Assembly: GCA_023397245.1 (NCBI GenBank)
Contig: JAEWUH010000261.1
Location: 1 to 5,299 of the forward strand
Direction of reading: 5' to 3'
DNA: 5,299 nt
From: Bacillota bacterium
Lineage (GTDB): Bacteria > Bacillota > Clostridia > Oscillospirales > Acutalibacteraceae
The number at the start of each line of letters is the position of its first letter. Position 1 is the first letter of the stretch. The translations under genes and the position numbers were made by a program. A model generated the notes under the pieces. The model made no database searches and was not told the DNA's origin. It saw only the letters and a program-made list of their open reading frames with translations. This document shows, piece by piece, positions 1-5,299 of the stretch.

Positions 1-2
1 GG

Positions 3-407
3 GTTCATGCAGCCCAGTTCCCCCTCTACCGATACGCCGTATTTTTGGGCATATTCAACGATTTCTTTTGTATTCCGTATGTTTTCTTCAATTGAAAGCG
101 AGGAACCATCGTACATCACAGACGAAAAACCGAGTTCAATCGCCTGAAAGATTACTTCTTTGCGGCGGGCATGATCAAGATGAAAAACAACCGGTATATT
201 ATATAACCTATCCAATACCTTGATGGTCTCCACAGTCAATTCGAGTGGCATATAGGACAAATAGCCTTCCCCAAAAGCCGCTATAGCCGGTTTTTCGCTC
301 TGTTTTGCCGCGTTCAATATCGCCTTTAGACTTTCTATATTGTAAAAATTAAAAGACACATTGCAGAAATTACTGTTCTTGAATACTGTATTTAGATTTA
401 TTAACAT
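3..407 (-). CDS. Class II ketose-bisphosphate aldolase (FBA/TBP aldolase family), C-terminus beyond the window
   Basis: Metal-dependent aldolase of the fructose/tagatose-bisphosphate aldolase family. Such enzymes split a phosphorylated ketose or keto acid, usually releasing DHAP, in the cytoplasm. The first 135 residues are visible, about half the usual length of 280-300. N-terminal family features are present: an NVSFNFYNIESLKAIL segment (residues 16-31), FHLDHA at 75-80 with the expected catalytic Asp78 and metal-ligand His79, GFSSVMYDGSS at 93-103, and VEGELG at 127-132. The later metal-binding histidines lie outside the window. The ATG at 407 is preceded by a GGTGA ribosome binding site. 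The gene starts 25 nt after the DUF1537 kinase stop, so the two are probably co-transcribed. Family assignment is firm. The substrate is not; the kinase neighbour suggests a phosphorylated acid sugar rather than fructose 1,6-bisphosphate. Confidence 0.9.
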   Translation of the reverse strand, partial: MLINLNTVFKNSNFCNVSFNFYNIESLKAILNAAKQSEKPAIAAFGEGYLSYMPLELTVETIKVLDRLYNIPVVFHLDHARRKEVIFQAIELGFSSVMYDGSSLSIEENIRNTKEIVEYAQKYGVSVEGELGCMN

Positions 408-432
408 TTTTTCACCCAAACCAACAATCCGA

Positions 433-1872
433 TTACAGAAGCTTCGAAACAATCCGAAACAGGGTCTTTTCATTTCCAACATTCCCTGGGAAAATGATAT
501 AAGCCATTCCAGGAAACTTACTTTCCGGACCGGTTAACCAAACAGGTATTCCCGGTTCAATTTGCCCCAAAACTCTTGCCCGCCATATATGCATTGCCTT
601 CGTTGCAATATCGCTGGACGTAATGCCTCCTTTTGCAATCAAAAAGTGTGGCTGAACTTGCAGCTTTGCAATCACCTGTACGATGGCTTCTGAAATTTTC
701 GTTGACACTTCCAGCTGTTTTTCCGGGTCATCCGTGTCAAGGTCCAAACGTTCCCGCCGCGTATAAACGACAACCGTCCTGCCCTCTTTGACAAGTTTTT
801 CAGCTTCAGCCGCAACACTCTCCGTCTCTTTCTGCAATCCGTTTTCCTCTAAAACACGATGCTGATTATATTGGATAAACTCCAGCGGCAGGTTCCCGTT
901 TTTAAGGTATTCGAGTTGGTCAGTCGTTTTTTGTACATGAGAGCCCACTATGATAATTCCGCCGCTTTTACTCGTATTTGCAAGCTCTTTTTTACAATTC
1001 AGCAATGGCCGGCTTGATATTCCGCCTAACGCTTTTACCAGAGAAGCGGCGCTTCGGAAAAGGTATTCTTTTCCGGTTTCCAACGCATTGAAATAGGCGT
1101 TTAAAAACACCGCTATATCTTCGTAATCAATCGCGTTAACGATCACCTTATTAAAATTACAGATCTGCAGCAGCTTTTCCGTTATTTTTTTAATGTTGCA
1201 GCTTCGCAGTTCCTCCAACGTGACGGCGGTGACCTTGTCCGCGCGATACTGTCCGTTTGTTTTCTCTTCACACCATTCCGTCAGATCCGAGGACCGGTAA
1301 CCGAAGGTCCTGTCCTTTGCAAATTCTGTTTTTCCGACGGGTACAAGTTTATTTTCATCCTGAGCATAATGGATATTGCCGATGGTATAGCGCCCGCCTT
1401 CCACGAAAAACGGAAAAATAATCTCTCCGTCGAACCGTTTGGCCGATTTCCGTTCGATCGCTTCTCTAAGTGTTTCGGTTTCCAGAGGATAATGTCCGCG
1501 TAGAGTGGAGTCTCCCCGGCTGACCAAGATATAGTCCCGACCGCATTCTTCAGCGATTTTGGCGATACGTTCACCGATAATCCTGTGTACTTCTTCCGTA
1601 TGCCGTGAAGAAAAGCTGCGTGAATTTGTAAGGATAAAAAACATGTTGGAAGCTTCCTCAAACCCTGCGCGAATACTGTTCTCTTCCCAGTCAGTGTAAA
1701 CATTGATATCATGAACGGTCTGCGTGCCGGTCGGGTCGTCGTCTAAAACAATAATTTTACGGTTCAGCTTTTTCCGCTTTTTTTCCACATCCTCATGAAC
1801 CGCCTCCTGAAGCTTTTCAGACAACGGTGCATAAGAAAGAAGCATATCCATACTTAAAACATTTTCCTGCAT
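433..1872 (-). CDS. Four-carbon acid sugar kinase family protein (DUF1537; OtnK/DtnK-like)
   Basis: Full-length 479-residue ATP-dependent kinase of the DUF1537 family. Characterised members phosphorylate threonate, erythronate-derived 3-oxo-tetronate or related acid sugars in the cytoplasm. The N-terminal substrate domain shows the signature DDDPTGTQTVH (44-54), TNSRS (82-86), SRGDSTLRGHYPLE (118-131) and FGYRSSDLTEW (190-200). The C-terminal nucleotide-binding domain shows GSHVQKTTDQ (310-319), AKGGITSSD (413-421) and a glycine-rich end, GPESKFPGMAYIIFPGNVG (448-466). All expected blocks are intact. The first ~38 residues form a charged, probably helical extension before the core. The ATG at 1872 has a GGCGGTGA ribosome binding site. 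It starts 40 nt after the dehydrogenase stop and ends 25 nt before the class II aldolase. Plant proteins that fuse DUF1537 to a class II aldolase support a shared pathway. D-threonate kinase and 3-oxo-tetronate kinase cannot be told apart by eye, so no symbol is given. Confidence 0.93.
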   Translation of the reverse strand: MQENVLSMDMLLSYAPLSEKLQEAVHEDVEKKRKKLNRKIIVLDDDPTGTQTVHDINVYTDWEENSIRAGFEEASNMFFILTNSRSFSSRHTEEVHRIIGERIAKIAEECGRDYILVSRGDSTLRGHYPLETETLREAIERKSAKRFDGEIIFPFFVEGGRYTIGNIHYAQDENKLVPVGKTEFAKDRTFGYRSSDLTEWCEEKTNGQYRADKVTAVTLEELRSCNIKKITEKLLQICNFNKVIVNAIDYEDIAVFLNAYFNALETGKEYLFRSAASLVKALGGISSRPLLNCKKELANTSKSGGIIIVGSHVQKTTDQLEYLKNGNLPLEFIQYNQHRVLEENGLQKETESVAAEAEKLVKEGRTVVVYTRRERLDLDTDDPEKQLEVSTKISEAIVQVIAKLQVQPHFLIAKGGITSSDIATKAMHIWRARVLGQIEPGIPVWLTGPESKFPGMAYIIFPGNVGNEKTLFRIVSKLL

Positions 1873-1912
1873 ATTTTCACCGCCTTTTAACTTTGAAGGA
1901 CTTTGCTCCGCA

Positions 1913-2884
1913 TTACTGCCAGCGGGAATGACGATAAGCTTCCGGATTCGCTACCTTATCCCATTTTTCCCCTCTCAATACGGCCAGTGTCCCCTGCGCC
2001 GTTAAATAAGAAGTACGCGCGGAGCTTTCCTGTGTAAGCGCCGCCATATGGGGCGTTGCGATAAAGTTGGGGCAGGCAAACAGCTTATTGGCGGGATCCA
2101 TCGGTTCGCTCCCCATCACATCCACGGCGGCACCCACAACCTTTCCACTGTTCAGTGCCTGATAAAGCGCGTCTTCGTCCACAATATCGCCTCTGGCGCA
2201 GTTGACCAGGAAACAGCCGTCCTTCATGGCGTCGAACTGCTTCGGGCCCAACATGCCGCGCGTTTCTGGAGTGGACGGCATATGCAGGGACAGCACATTG
2301 CAGACCGCCAGGCAATCCTCCAACTGCTCATGATATATATATCCGTATTTTTCTACCGTTTCCCTGTTCACATAGGGGTCGAAAATATGAACTTCCATAT
2401 CGTTGCGAAAAAACAGCCCCGCAGCGATGCGGCCGATGTTTCCGAACCCGATCACTCCAACCTTATGGTGTTCCAGTTCAATCGCCATATATTTGTTGCG
2501 TATGTCGAAATTCCCCTTTGCCGTTTGAGCATTACTCTCCACAACATTTTTCGTTATGGCATAGGTTAAAGCGATTGCATGTTCCGCCACCGAACGCGCA
2601 TTGGTGCCCGGTGCAATAACCACCGGTATACCCCGTTCCGTGGCGGCTTTTATATCCACATTATCAACACCGACGCCCGGGCGGGAAATCACCCTGAGCT
2701 TGGGGCATTGCTCCATTAAGTCCCGGTCCATTCTGCCTACGCGGATAATCAGCCCGTCGCATTTCTCCAAATCGGACAACACCTTCCGAAAATCGGAGGT
2801 ATCCGCCACAATCACATCGGCATTCTGCTCCAGGAGCTGCATGCCATCGCGATACAGGGCATGGGACAGCATAATCGTTGACAT
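1913..2884 (-). CDS. NAD-dependent D-isomer-specific 2-hydroxyacid dehydrogenase
   Basis: Cytoplasmic oxidoreductase of the D-2-hydroxyacid dehydrogenase family (SerA/glyoxylate reductase relatives), interconverting a 2-hydroxyacid and a 2-keto acid. With 323 residues it is typical of the short, single-unit members; there is no ACT domain as in many SerA proteins. Visible features are RPGVGVDNVD (68-77), NARSVAEHA (95-103), the dinucleotide loop GFGNIG (146-151), Asp169 at the end of the next strand (favouring NAD over NADP), and the catalytic triad Arg231 (CARGDIVDE), Glu260 (GSEP) and His279 (TPHMAA). The ATG at 2884 is chosen because GGGAGG lies 10 nt upstream. An in-frame ATG at 2935 has no such site and would add 17 residues unlike the family. 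It follows a 157-nt structured gap and precedes the DUF1537 kinase by 40 nt. Its likely role is to oxidise a sugar-acid hydroxyl or reduce a keto acid in the same pathway. The substrate is unknown; a phosphoglycerate dehydrogenase label would be over-specific. Confidence 0.92.
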   Translation of the reverse strand: MSTIMLSHALYRDGMQLLEQNADVIVADTSDFRKVLSDLEKCDGLIIRVGRMDRDLMEQCPKLRVISRPGVGVDNVDIKAATERGIPVVIAPGTNARSVAEHAIALTYAITKNVVESNAQTAKGNFDIRNKYMAIELEHHKVGVIGFGNIGRIAAGLFFRNDMEVHIFDPYVNRETVEKYGYIYHEQLEDCLAVCNVLSLHMPSTPETRGMLGPKQFDAMKDGCFLVNCARGDIVDEDALYQALNSGKVVGAAVDVMGSEPMDPANKLFACPNFIATPHMAALTQESSARTSYLTAQGTLAVLRGEKWDKVANPEAYRHSRWQ

Positions 2885-2894
2885 CGTACTTTTT

Positions 2895-2926
2895 CCTCCC
2901 ATCGCGAAATCACAATTTGCAGGAGG
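2895..2926 (-). promoter_or_regulatory. Hairpin sequestering the dehydrogenase Shine-Dalgarno sequence
   Basis: The ribosome binding site GGGAGG (2895-2900), 10 nt before the ATG at 2884, is complementary to CCTCCT at 2921-2926 (five Watson-Crick pairs and one G-U). Two GC pairs (2919-2920 with 2904-2905) and four A-T pairs (2915-2918 with 2907-2910) continue the stem to a 4-nt loop, TGTG. That makes 12 pairs, interrupted only by a 3-nt and a 1-nt bulge on one side. As RNA this would hide the ribosome binding site. Bases 2919-2926 also belong to the right arm of the upstream long-range stem, so the two folds exclude each other. Confidence 0.5.
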
Positions 2927-2996
2927 CGCCGTCAAAGCCAGCCCAAATGGGAACCATTGCTGTCCTTAACGGTCTGCTCGTAACGGCGCACCTGCC

Positions 2997-3025
2997 ATTA
3001 TATTTTAAATGTTTTATGTATAACT
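2997..3025 (-). promoter_or_regulatory. Possible internal promoter before the dehydrogenase
   Basis: A perfect TATAAT (2997-3002 on the minus strand) lies in an AT-rich patch just after the DapA-family stop. The matching -35 is poor; the best is GTTATA at 3019-3024, 16 nt away and only 3 of 6 matches. Transcription would begin near 2990, inside the left arm of the long-range stem. If used, it would make the dehydrogenase-kinase-aldolase part independently expressed. AT-rich DNA gives such hexamers by chance, hence low confidence. Confidence 0.25.
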
Positions 3026-3041
3026 TCGGTAACGCTCCGGA

Positions 3042-3941
3042 TCAGCCAAGATATTCTTTCAGTTCCTCGATCTTTTGATCGATACGCCGCTCCTCTTCCG
3101 GGGTAATCGGCTCAGTCGGCCGGATCACGCGTTTGTCAAGGAAACCCAGCTTGCTGAGAGCGTATTTCGTAGATGAAGTCTGACTCTTTGCCATCGGGTA
3201 AATCTTGCAGGTTTCATCCACGATTTTTCCCCATTCCATAACCGCTTCATAATCCTTTTGCTGCGCCGCTTCGTACATTTTCACATACGGTCTGGGGAAC
3301 AAAGGCGCCAGCGAGGGAATATAGCCGTCCGCTCCCATCAGCAGGCTTGGAATCGCCAGATTGGTAGCGCCTTGGAAAAGATGGAAATCCGTACCTTTAA
3401 AATAGCGGAGACATTTGATGAAATCCGGGAAGTTCCCGGAAGTATCCTTATACCCGACCACCTGATCGATCTTCGCTATTTCAAAAATAGTTTCCGCTTT
3501 TAAAAGCTGGCCTGTAAACGGCGGAATATTGTAAATCAACAGCTTACACTGCGTATGCTTCGCAACATCCTCAAACAGGCGTACCGTTTCCTGCTGCGTT
3601 GCATGCCGCGCGTAAAATACGGGCGTGATAACGGCATATTCACCGCCCATATCCTCAAACGCCTTTACATTGTCAATCACGCGTTGGGTGCTGGAGTCCA
3701 TTACTCCCGCCATGACCGGGACACGGCCGCCGGCTTCGTCTAACACGACTTTGATGGCATGGTTGCGTTCCTGCTGGGTAAGAGCCATGCACTCACCGTT
3801 TGAGCCGGTAACAAAAATCCCGTGAATCCCGTGATCGATACAATGGTCCACCAATTTTCGCAAAGCCGTCTCGTCCACTTTTTCATTTTCGTCCACCGGG
3901 GTTATAATGGGTGGAATAACACCCTTCAGTACTTTTGCCAT
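3042..3941 (-). CDS. DapA/NanA-superfamily class I (Schiff-base) aldolase, probably not dihydrodipicolinate synthase
   Basis: Complete 299-residue TIM-barrel protein of the dihydrodipicolinate synthase/N-acetylneuraminate lyase superfamily. Members form a Schiff base between a lysine and a keto acid, usually pyruvate, and make or break a carbon-carbon bond in the cytoplasm. Visible are PPIITPVDENEKVD (10-23), the carboxylate-binding loop GSNGE (46-50), Tyr110 (matching DapA Tyr107), catalytic Tyr137 in YNIPPFTG and the Schiff-base Lys165 in GYKDTSG. In true DapA the residue five after the catalytic Tyr is Arg, which binds aspartate semialdehyde; here it is Phe142. The loop is GSNGE rather than the GTTGE of DapA, and GSNGE is the form I recall in 4-hydroxy-2-oxoglutarate aldolases. 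A 2-keto-3-deoxy or 4-hydroxy-2-keto acid aldolase is therefore more likely than a lysine-pathway enzyme. The start at 3941 has a textbook GGAGG 7 nt upstream. It lies 19 nt after the cupin stop, so the two are very probably co-transcribed. Confidence 0.9.
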   Translation of the reverse strand: MAKVLKGVIPPIITPVDENEKVDETALRKLVDHCIDHGIHGIFVTGSNGECMALTQQERNHAIKVVLDEAGGRVPVMAGVMDSSTQRVIDNVKAFEDMGGEYAVITPVFYARHATQQETVRLFEDVAKHTQCKLLIYNIPPFTGQLLKAETIFEIAKIDQVVGYKDTSGNFPDFIKCLRYFKGTDFHLFQGATNLAIPSLLMGADGYIPSLAPLFPRPYVKMYEAAQQKDYEAVMEWGKIVDETCKIYPMAKSQTSSTKYALSKLGFLDKRVIRPTEPITPEEERRIDQKIEELKEYLG

Positions 3942-3948
3942 TTTAATT

Positions 3949-3953
3949 CCTCC
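3949..3953 (-). promoter_or_regulatory. Ribosome binding site of the DapA-family aldolase
   Basis: GGAGG sits 7 nt before the ATG at 3941, inside the 19-nt gap after the cupin stop. It fixes the start and shows independent translation initiation within the operon. Confidence 0.85.
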
Positions 3954-3960
3954 AATATTT

Positions 3961-4356
3961 TTATTTCCTGATTTCTATTTCTTCCGGGCGGATATTGTCC
4001 ACCTGACCATAAATACAGAGCGCATCCAGACTGCCGCCTTCGTTATACCCGAACACATGCCATTCCAGCTCCGGAAAGTGCATTACGTCCCCCGCGTTCA
4101 GCATCTGCTTATGGGGAAGATCCTCTTTGGAGCCGCCCCACTTTACAAAACTGTCTGTTGCCGAAAGAACAACAACTGTTTCTTCCGCATGATTATGCGG
4201 TTCCATCGGCCCGCTTTCCGCCGAGTAATGGGCAAAACAGATGGTCATTTTCGCACTGGGAACAGGATATCCCCTTTTCGATGAGCCTACCGCGTTTTGA
4301 ATCACGCGGCCCGGCAGACGGTTTTGTTCGATTTGTTCTCTTTCTAAATAATCCAT
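3961..4356 (-). CDS. Small single-domain cupin protein
   Basis: A 131-residue protein forming one cupin beta-barrel. Motif 1 is visible as GPMEPHNHAEE (49-59), giving His54, His56 and an acidic residue (Glu58 or Glu59) as metal ligands. Motif 2 is GDVMHFPELEWHVFGYN (89-105), with His100 as the last ligand. Metal binding is therefore likely. Small cupins of this type include sugar isomerases, epimerases, decarboxylases, dioxygenases and ligand sensors, and the sequence does not say which. No signal peptide or DNA-binding domain is seen. The ATG at 4356 is preferred because AAGGAG lies 10 nt upstream; an in-frame ATG at 4377 would put that site inside the gene. It begins 24 nt after the membrane-protein stop and ends 19 nt before the aldolase start. 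Its position suggests a role in the sugar-acid pathway, for example isomerising or decarboxylating an intermediate. That is inference. Confidence 0.85.
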   Translation of the reverse strand: MDYLEREQIEQNRLPGRVIQNAVGSSKRGYPVPSAKMTICFAHYSAESGPMEPHNHAEETVVVLSATDSFVKWGGSKEDLPHKQMLNAGDVMHFPELEWHVFGYNEGGSLDALCIYGQVDNIRPEEIEIRK

Positions 4357-4366
4357 ACAAACGTCT

Positions 4367-4372
4367 CTCCTT
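4367..4372 (-). promoter_or_regulatory. Ribosome binding site that sets the cupin start
   Basis: AAGGAG lies 10 nt before the ATG at 4356. The only competing in-frame start, the ATG at 4377, overlaps the upstream side of this site and has no good site of its own. Confidence 0.65.
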
Positions 4373-4380
4373 ATCATTTT

Positions 4381-4932
4381 CTATCTTAATTTTTTTGTTA
4401 AACTGTCCATAAGAACCGTCTTCAGATTTTTCGGCAGCATTTTCGCAGATTCCCTCACAAATTTCTCCTTGGTTTCCCTGGCTCCCGAAATAGGTATAAC
4501 CGTACCGTCGAACCCCACAAAAACATAAGTCAAATGCGTCAGGTTCGGGGGCCGGATTTCCTGCACTTCGTTCCATGGAATAAACTTTTTGCACCCGAAA
4601 GCAGTAATCTCCATAACGCCCTCCTCTGTTGCCGCCGTCATCCGGTTAAGCATATACAGGAGGGTAAAGCTTCCCAGCAGGATGTCGGCCAATATTAACA
4701 CCAGAAAATAGAGCTTCGTCCCCGCCGCCATGTTTTGGGCCGCCTTCTGAAACGCATAGAATAAAAACGCGGCATTTCCCCACAGAAGGGCAACCAGCAG
4801 AAGCATGCTCCTGCTTTCTTTCAAAAGGCTGATCGCAGCGGGCGCCGACTTTTTCTGCTGCCTTCCGTTCGCAAGGAACAAGGCCGCCGCAGCCAGCGAC
4901 GCGCAAATTCCGGTGATTATAATCCATTCCAT
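4381..4932 (-). CDS. Membrane protein with three predicted TM helices and a possible PH-like tail, function unknown
   Basis: I do not recognise this 183-residue protein as a named family. Three hydrophobic stretches are visible: about 3-21 (IIITGICASLAAAALFL), 42-62 (SMLLLVALLWGNAAFLFYAF) and 72-96 (LYFLVLILADILLGSFTLLYML). They are separated by a short basic loop (GRQQKK, 23-28) and a polar loop. Residues ~98-170 are soluble and strand-rich, with the pattern EEGVMEIT...KKFIPWNEVQEI...YVFVGFDGTVIPI, which resembles membrane-anchored bacterial PH-like domains (inference from pattern only). The end is basic (LTKKLR). The ATG at 4932 is chosen for GGAGG 7 nt upstream; an in-frame ATG at 5028 would overlap the peptidase gene by 61 nt. 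It lies 35 nt after the peptidase stop and 24 nt before the cupin. No link to sugar-acid metabolism is evident. Confidence 0.8.
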   Translation of the reverse strand: MEWIIITGICASLAAAALFLANGRQQKKSAPAAISLLKESRSMLLLVALLWGNAAFLFYAFQKAAQNMAAGTKLYFLVLILADILLGSFTLLYMLNRMTAATEEGVMEITAFGCKKFIPWNEVQEIRPPNLTHLTYVFVGFDGTVIPISGARETKEKFVRESAKMLPKNLKTVLMDSLTKKLR

Positions 4933-4939
4933 AGATATT

Positions 4940-4944
4940 CCTCC
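4940..4944 (-). promoter_or_regulatory. Ribosome binding site that sets the membrane-protein start
   Basis: GGAGG lies 7 nt before the ATG at 4932, between the peptidase stop and this gene. It supports the 183-residue form over a longer reading that would overlap the upstream gene. Confidence 0.8.
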
Positions 4945-4967
4945 ACGCCATTTAACGGTCGATCGGA

Positions 4968-5299
4968 TTAGTCCATGCGGATAACCCTTTGATAAAGGGT
5001 TACCGCCTTTTCCCTGTCGTATTTCCACAGGGTAAGGAAATTAAAAAGCCACGGCGAGATTTCCATCCGCAGAAGCTCCCTTGCGAAAGACATGGCGAAT
5101 ATCTCGTCCAGACGGGACAGCAGCCTGTTTTTTTCCCTTGTTTTCAGCTCTTTTGAAGAACGTACCGCTTGCATATAGCGGATTGAGGGTTGCCCGACCA
5201 CCGCCAGAAAGTGGGCGTATTCGTGTGCAAGAAAGACGTCCTTCCAGTCGGTGCCCGGCATTGACAGGCCTTCCTCCCGCGTATAGCTCAATACGGACT
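4968..5299 (-). CDS. Putative zinc metallopeptidase (HExxH), N-terminus beyond the window
   Basis: C-terminal part (about 110 residues) of an open reading frame that runs without a stop off the right edge. It contains LAHEYAHFL (coding bases 5205-5231), a clear HExxH zinc-binding motif. About 36 residues after the second His is LDEIFAMSFARE, which looks like a gluzincin-type second helix whose first Glu could be the third zinc ligand. The remainder is helical and basic, with no membrane segment. The exact peptidase family is not recognised. An in-frame ATG at 5261 has GGGAGGAAGG upstream and could be read as a start, but that would put HExxH at residue 13, unusually close to the N-terminus. 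I therefore treat the gene as truncated by the window. The stop is 35 nt before the membrane-protein start, so the two may form a unit. Confidence 0.7.
   Translation of the reverse strand, partial: SVLSYTREEGLSMPGTDWKDVFLAHEYAHFLAVVGQPSIRYMQAVRSSKELKTREKNRLLSRLDEIFAMSFARELLRMEISPWLFNFLTLWKYDREKAVTLYQRVIRMD

Larger units (their letters stand above)
2885..3041 (-). promoter_or_regulatory. Structured intergenic leader upstream of the dehydrogenase (candidate cis-regulatory RNA)
   Basis: This is by far the longest gap in the window. Read on the minus strand it holds a long-range inverted repeat: the arm at 2983-2995 pairs with 2919-2932 (7 bp GCGCCGT/ACGGCGC plus 5 bp GCAGG/CCTGC, with a one-against-two internal loop). 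Inside it is a local hairpin at 2939-2962 (CAGC/GCTG, a 3-nt bulge, then AATGG/CCATT around a 3-nt loop). Downstream is a second hairpin that takes in the dehydrogenase's ribosome binding site and shares bases with the long-range arm. I do not recognise a known riboswitch class. The pairing is directly visible; the regulatory role is inferred. Confidence 0.45.

Noticed and set aside
94..110. Catabolite-response-element-like TGAAAGCG word
   Set aside because: Only the left half resembles a cre site, the right half does not match, and it lies inside the aldolase coding region.
2048..2569. 173-codon open frame on the plus strand, opposite the dehydrogenase
   Set aside because: It lies wholly antisense to a gene with a full set of catalytic motifs. 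Its translation shows no domain pattern and it has no convincing ribosome binding site. It is a shadow frame.
2966..3034. Repeated GTAACG/TTAACG words (2966-2971, 2980-2985, 3029-3034) as possible operator repeats
   Set aside because: Six-base similarity with irregular spacing, and similar words occur elsewhere in the window (near 1135 and 4952). Two copies are better explained by the stem arm and its flank.
4391..4396. T-run after the membrane-protein stop region as a terminator tail
   Set aside because: The T-run is on the plus strand, whereas the genes run on the minus strand, where it reads as A. No stem precedes it in the correct orientation.
4373..4401. Promoter-like pair TTAACA (4396-4401) and AATGAT (4373-4378), spacer 17, before the cupin
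   Set aside because: Transcription would start inside the cupin's ribosome binding site, leaving no usable leader. The -10 matches only 4 of 6, and the region is an A-rich run where chance matches are common.
3907..4412. Two overlapping plus-strand open frames (125 and 84 codons) opposite the cupin and aldolase start
   Set aside because: They are antisense to the cupin, whose metal-ligand motifs are intact, and they have no recognisable protein features.

Overview
The window holds seven genes, all on the minus strand, so transcription runs from high to low coordinates. The two at the edges are cut off. Gaps are short (19-40 nt) except for one of 157 nt. Strong purine-rich ribosome binding sites (GGAGG types), ATG starts, roughly balanced base composition and the protein types point to a Firmicute, most likely an anaerobic Clostridia member. 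This is an inference from style, not an identification.

In transcription order: (1) 4968-5299, the 3' part of an HExxH zinc-metallopeptidase-like gene. (2) 4381-4932, a small protein with three predicted membrane segments and a possible PH-like cytoplasmic tail. (3) 3961-4356, a single-domain cupin. (4) 3042-3941, a DapA/NanA-superfamily class I aldolase that is probably not a true dihydrodipicolinate synthase. (5) A 157-nt gap with inverted repeats, including a hairpin that would bury the next gene's ribosome binding site. (6) 1913-2884, an NAD-dependent D-isomer-specific 2-hydroxyacid dehydrogenase. (7) 433-1872, a DUF1537 four-carbon acid sugar kinase. (8) 3-407, the N-terminal half of a class II (metal-dependent) ketose-bisphosphate aldolase.

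Genes 3-8 look like a catabolic cassette for a sugar acid. A 2-hydroxyacid is oxidised, an acid-sugar intermediate is phosphorylated by the DUF1537 kinase, and carbon-carbon cleavage is done by the class II aldolase on the phosphorylated branch and the Schiff-base aldolase on a 2-keto acid branch. The enzyme set differs from the described DUF1537 pathways (PdxA2-type, or LtnD/OtnI/OtnC-type), because neither a PdxA-like nor an OtnC-like gene is visible here. The substrate cannot be read from the sequence. The peptidase and membrane protein have no obvious link to this chemistry, but no clear terminator separates them from the cassette.

The most interesting non-coding signal is the gap upstream of the dehydrogenase. 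The same bases can either pair with an upstream arm or sequester the Shine-Dalgarno sequence, which is the geometry of a translational switch.
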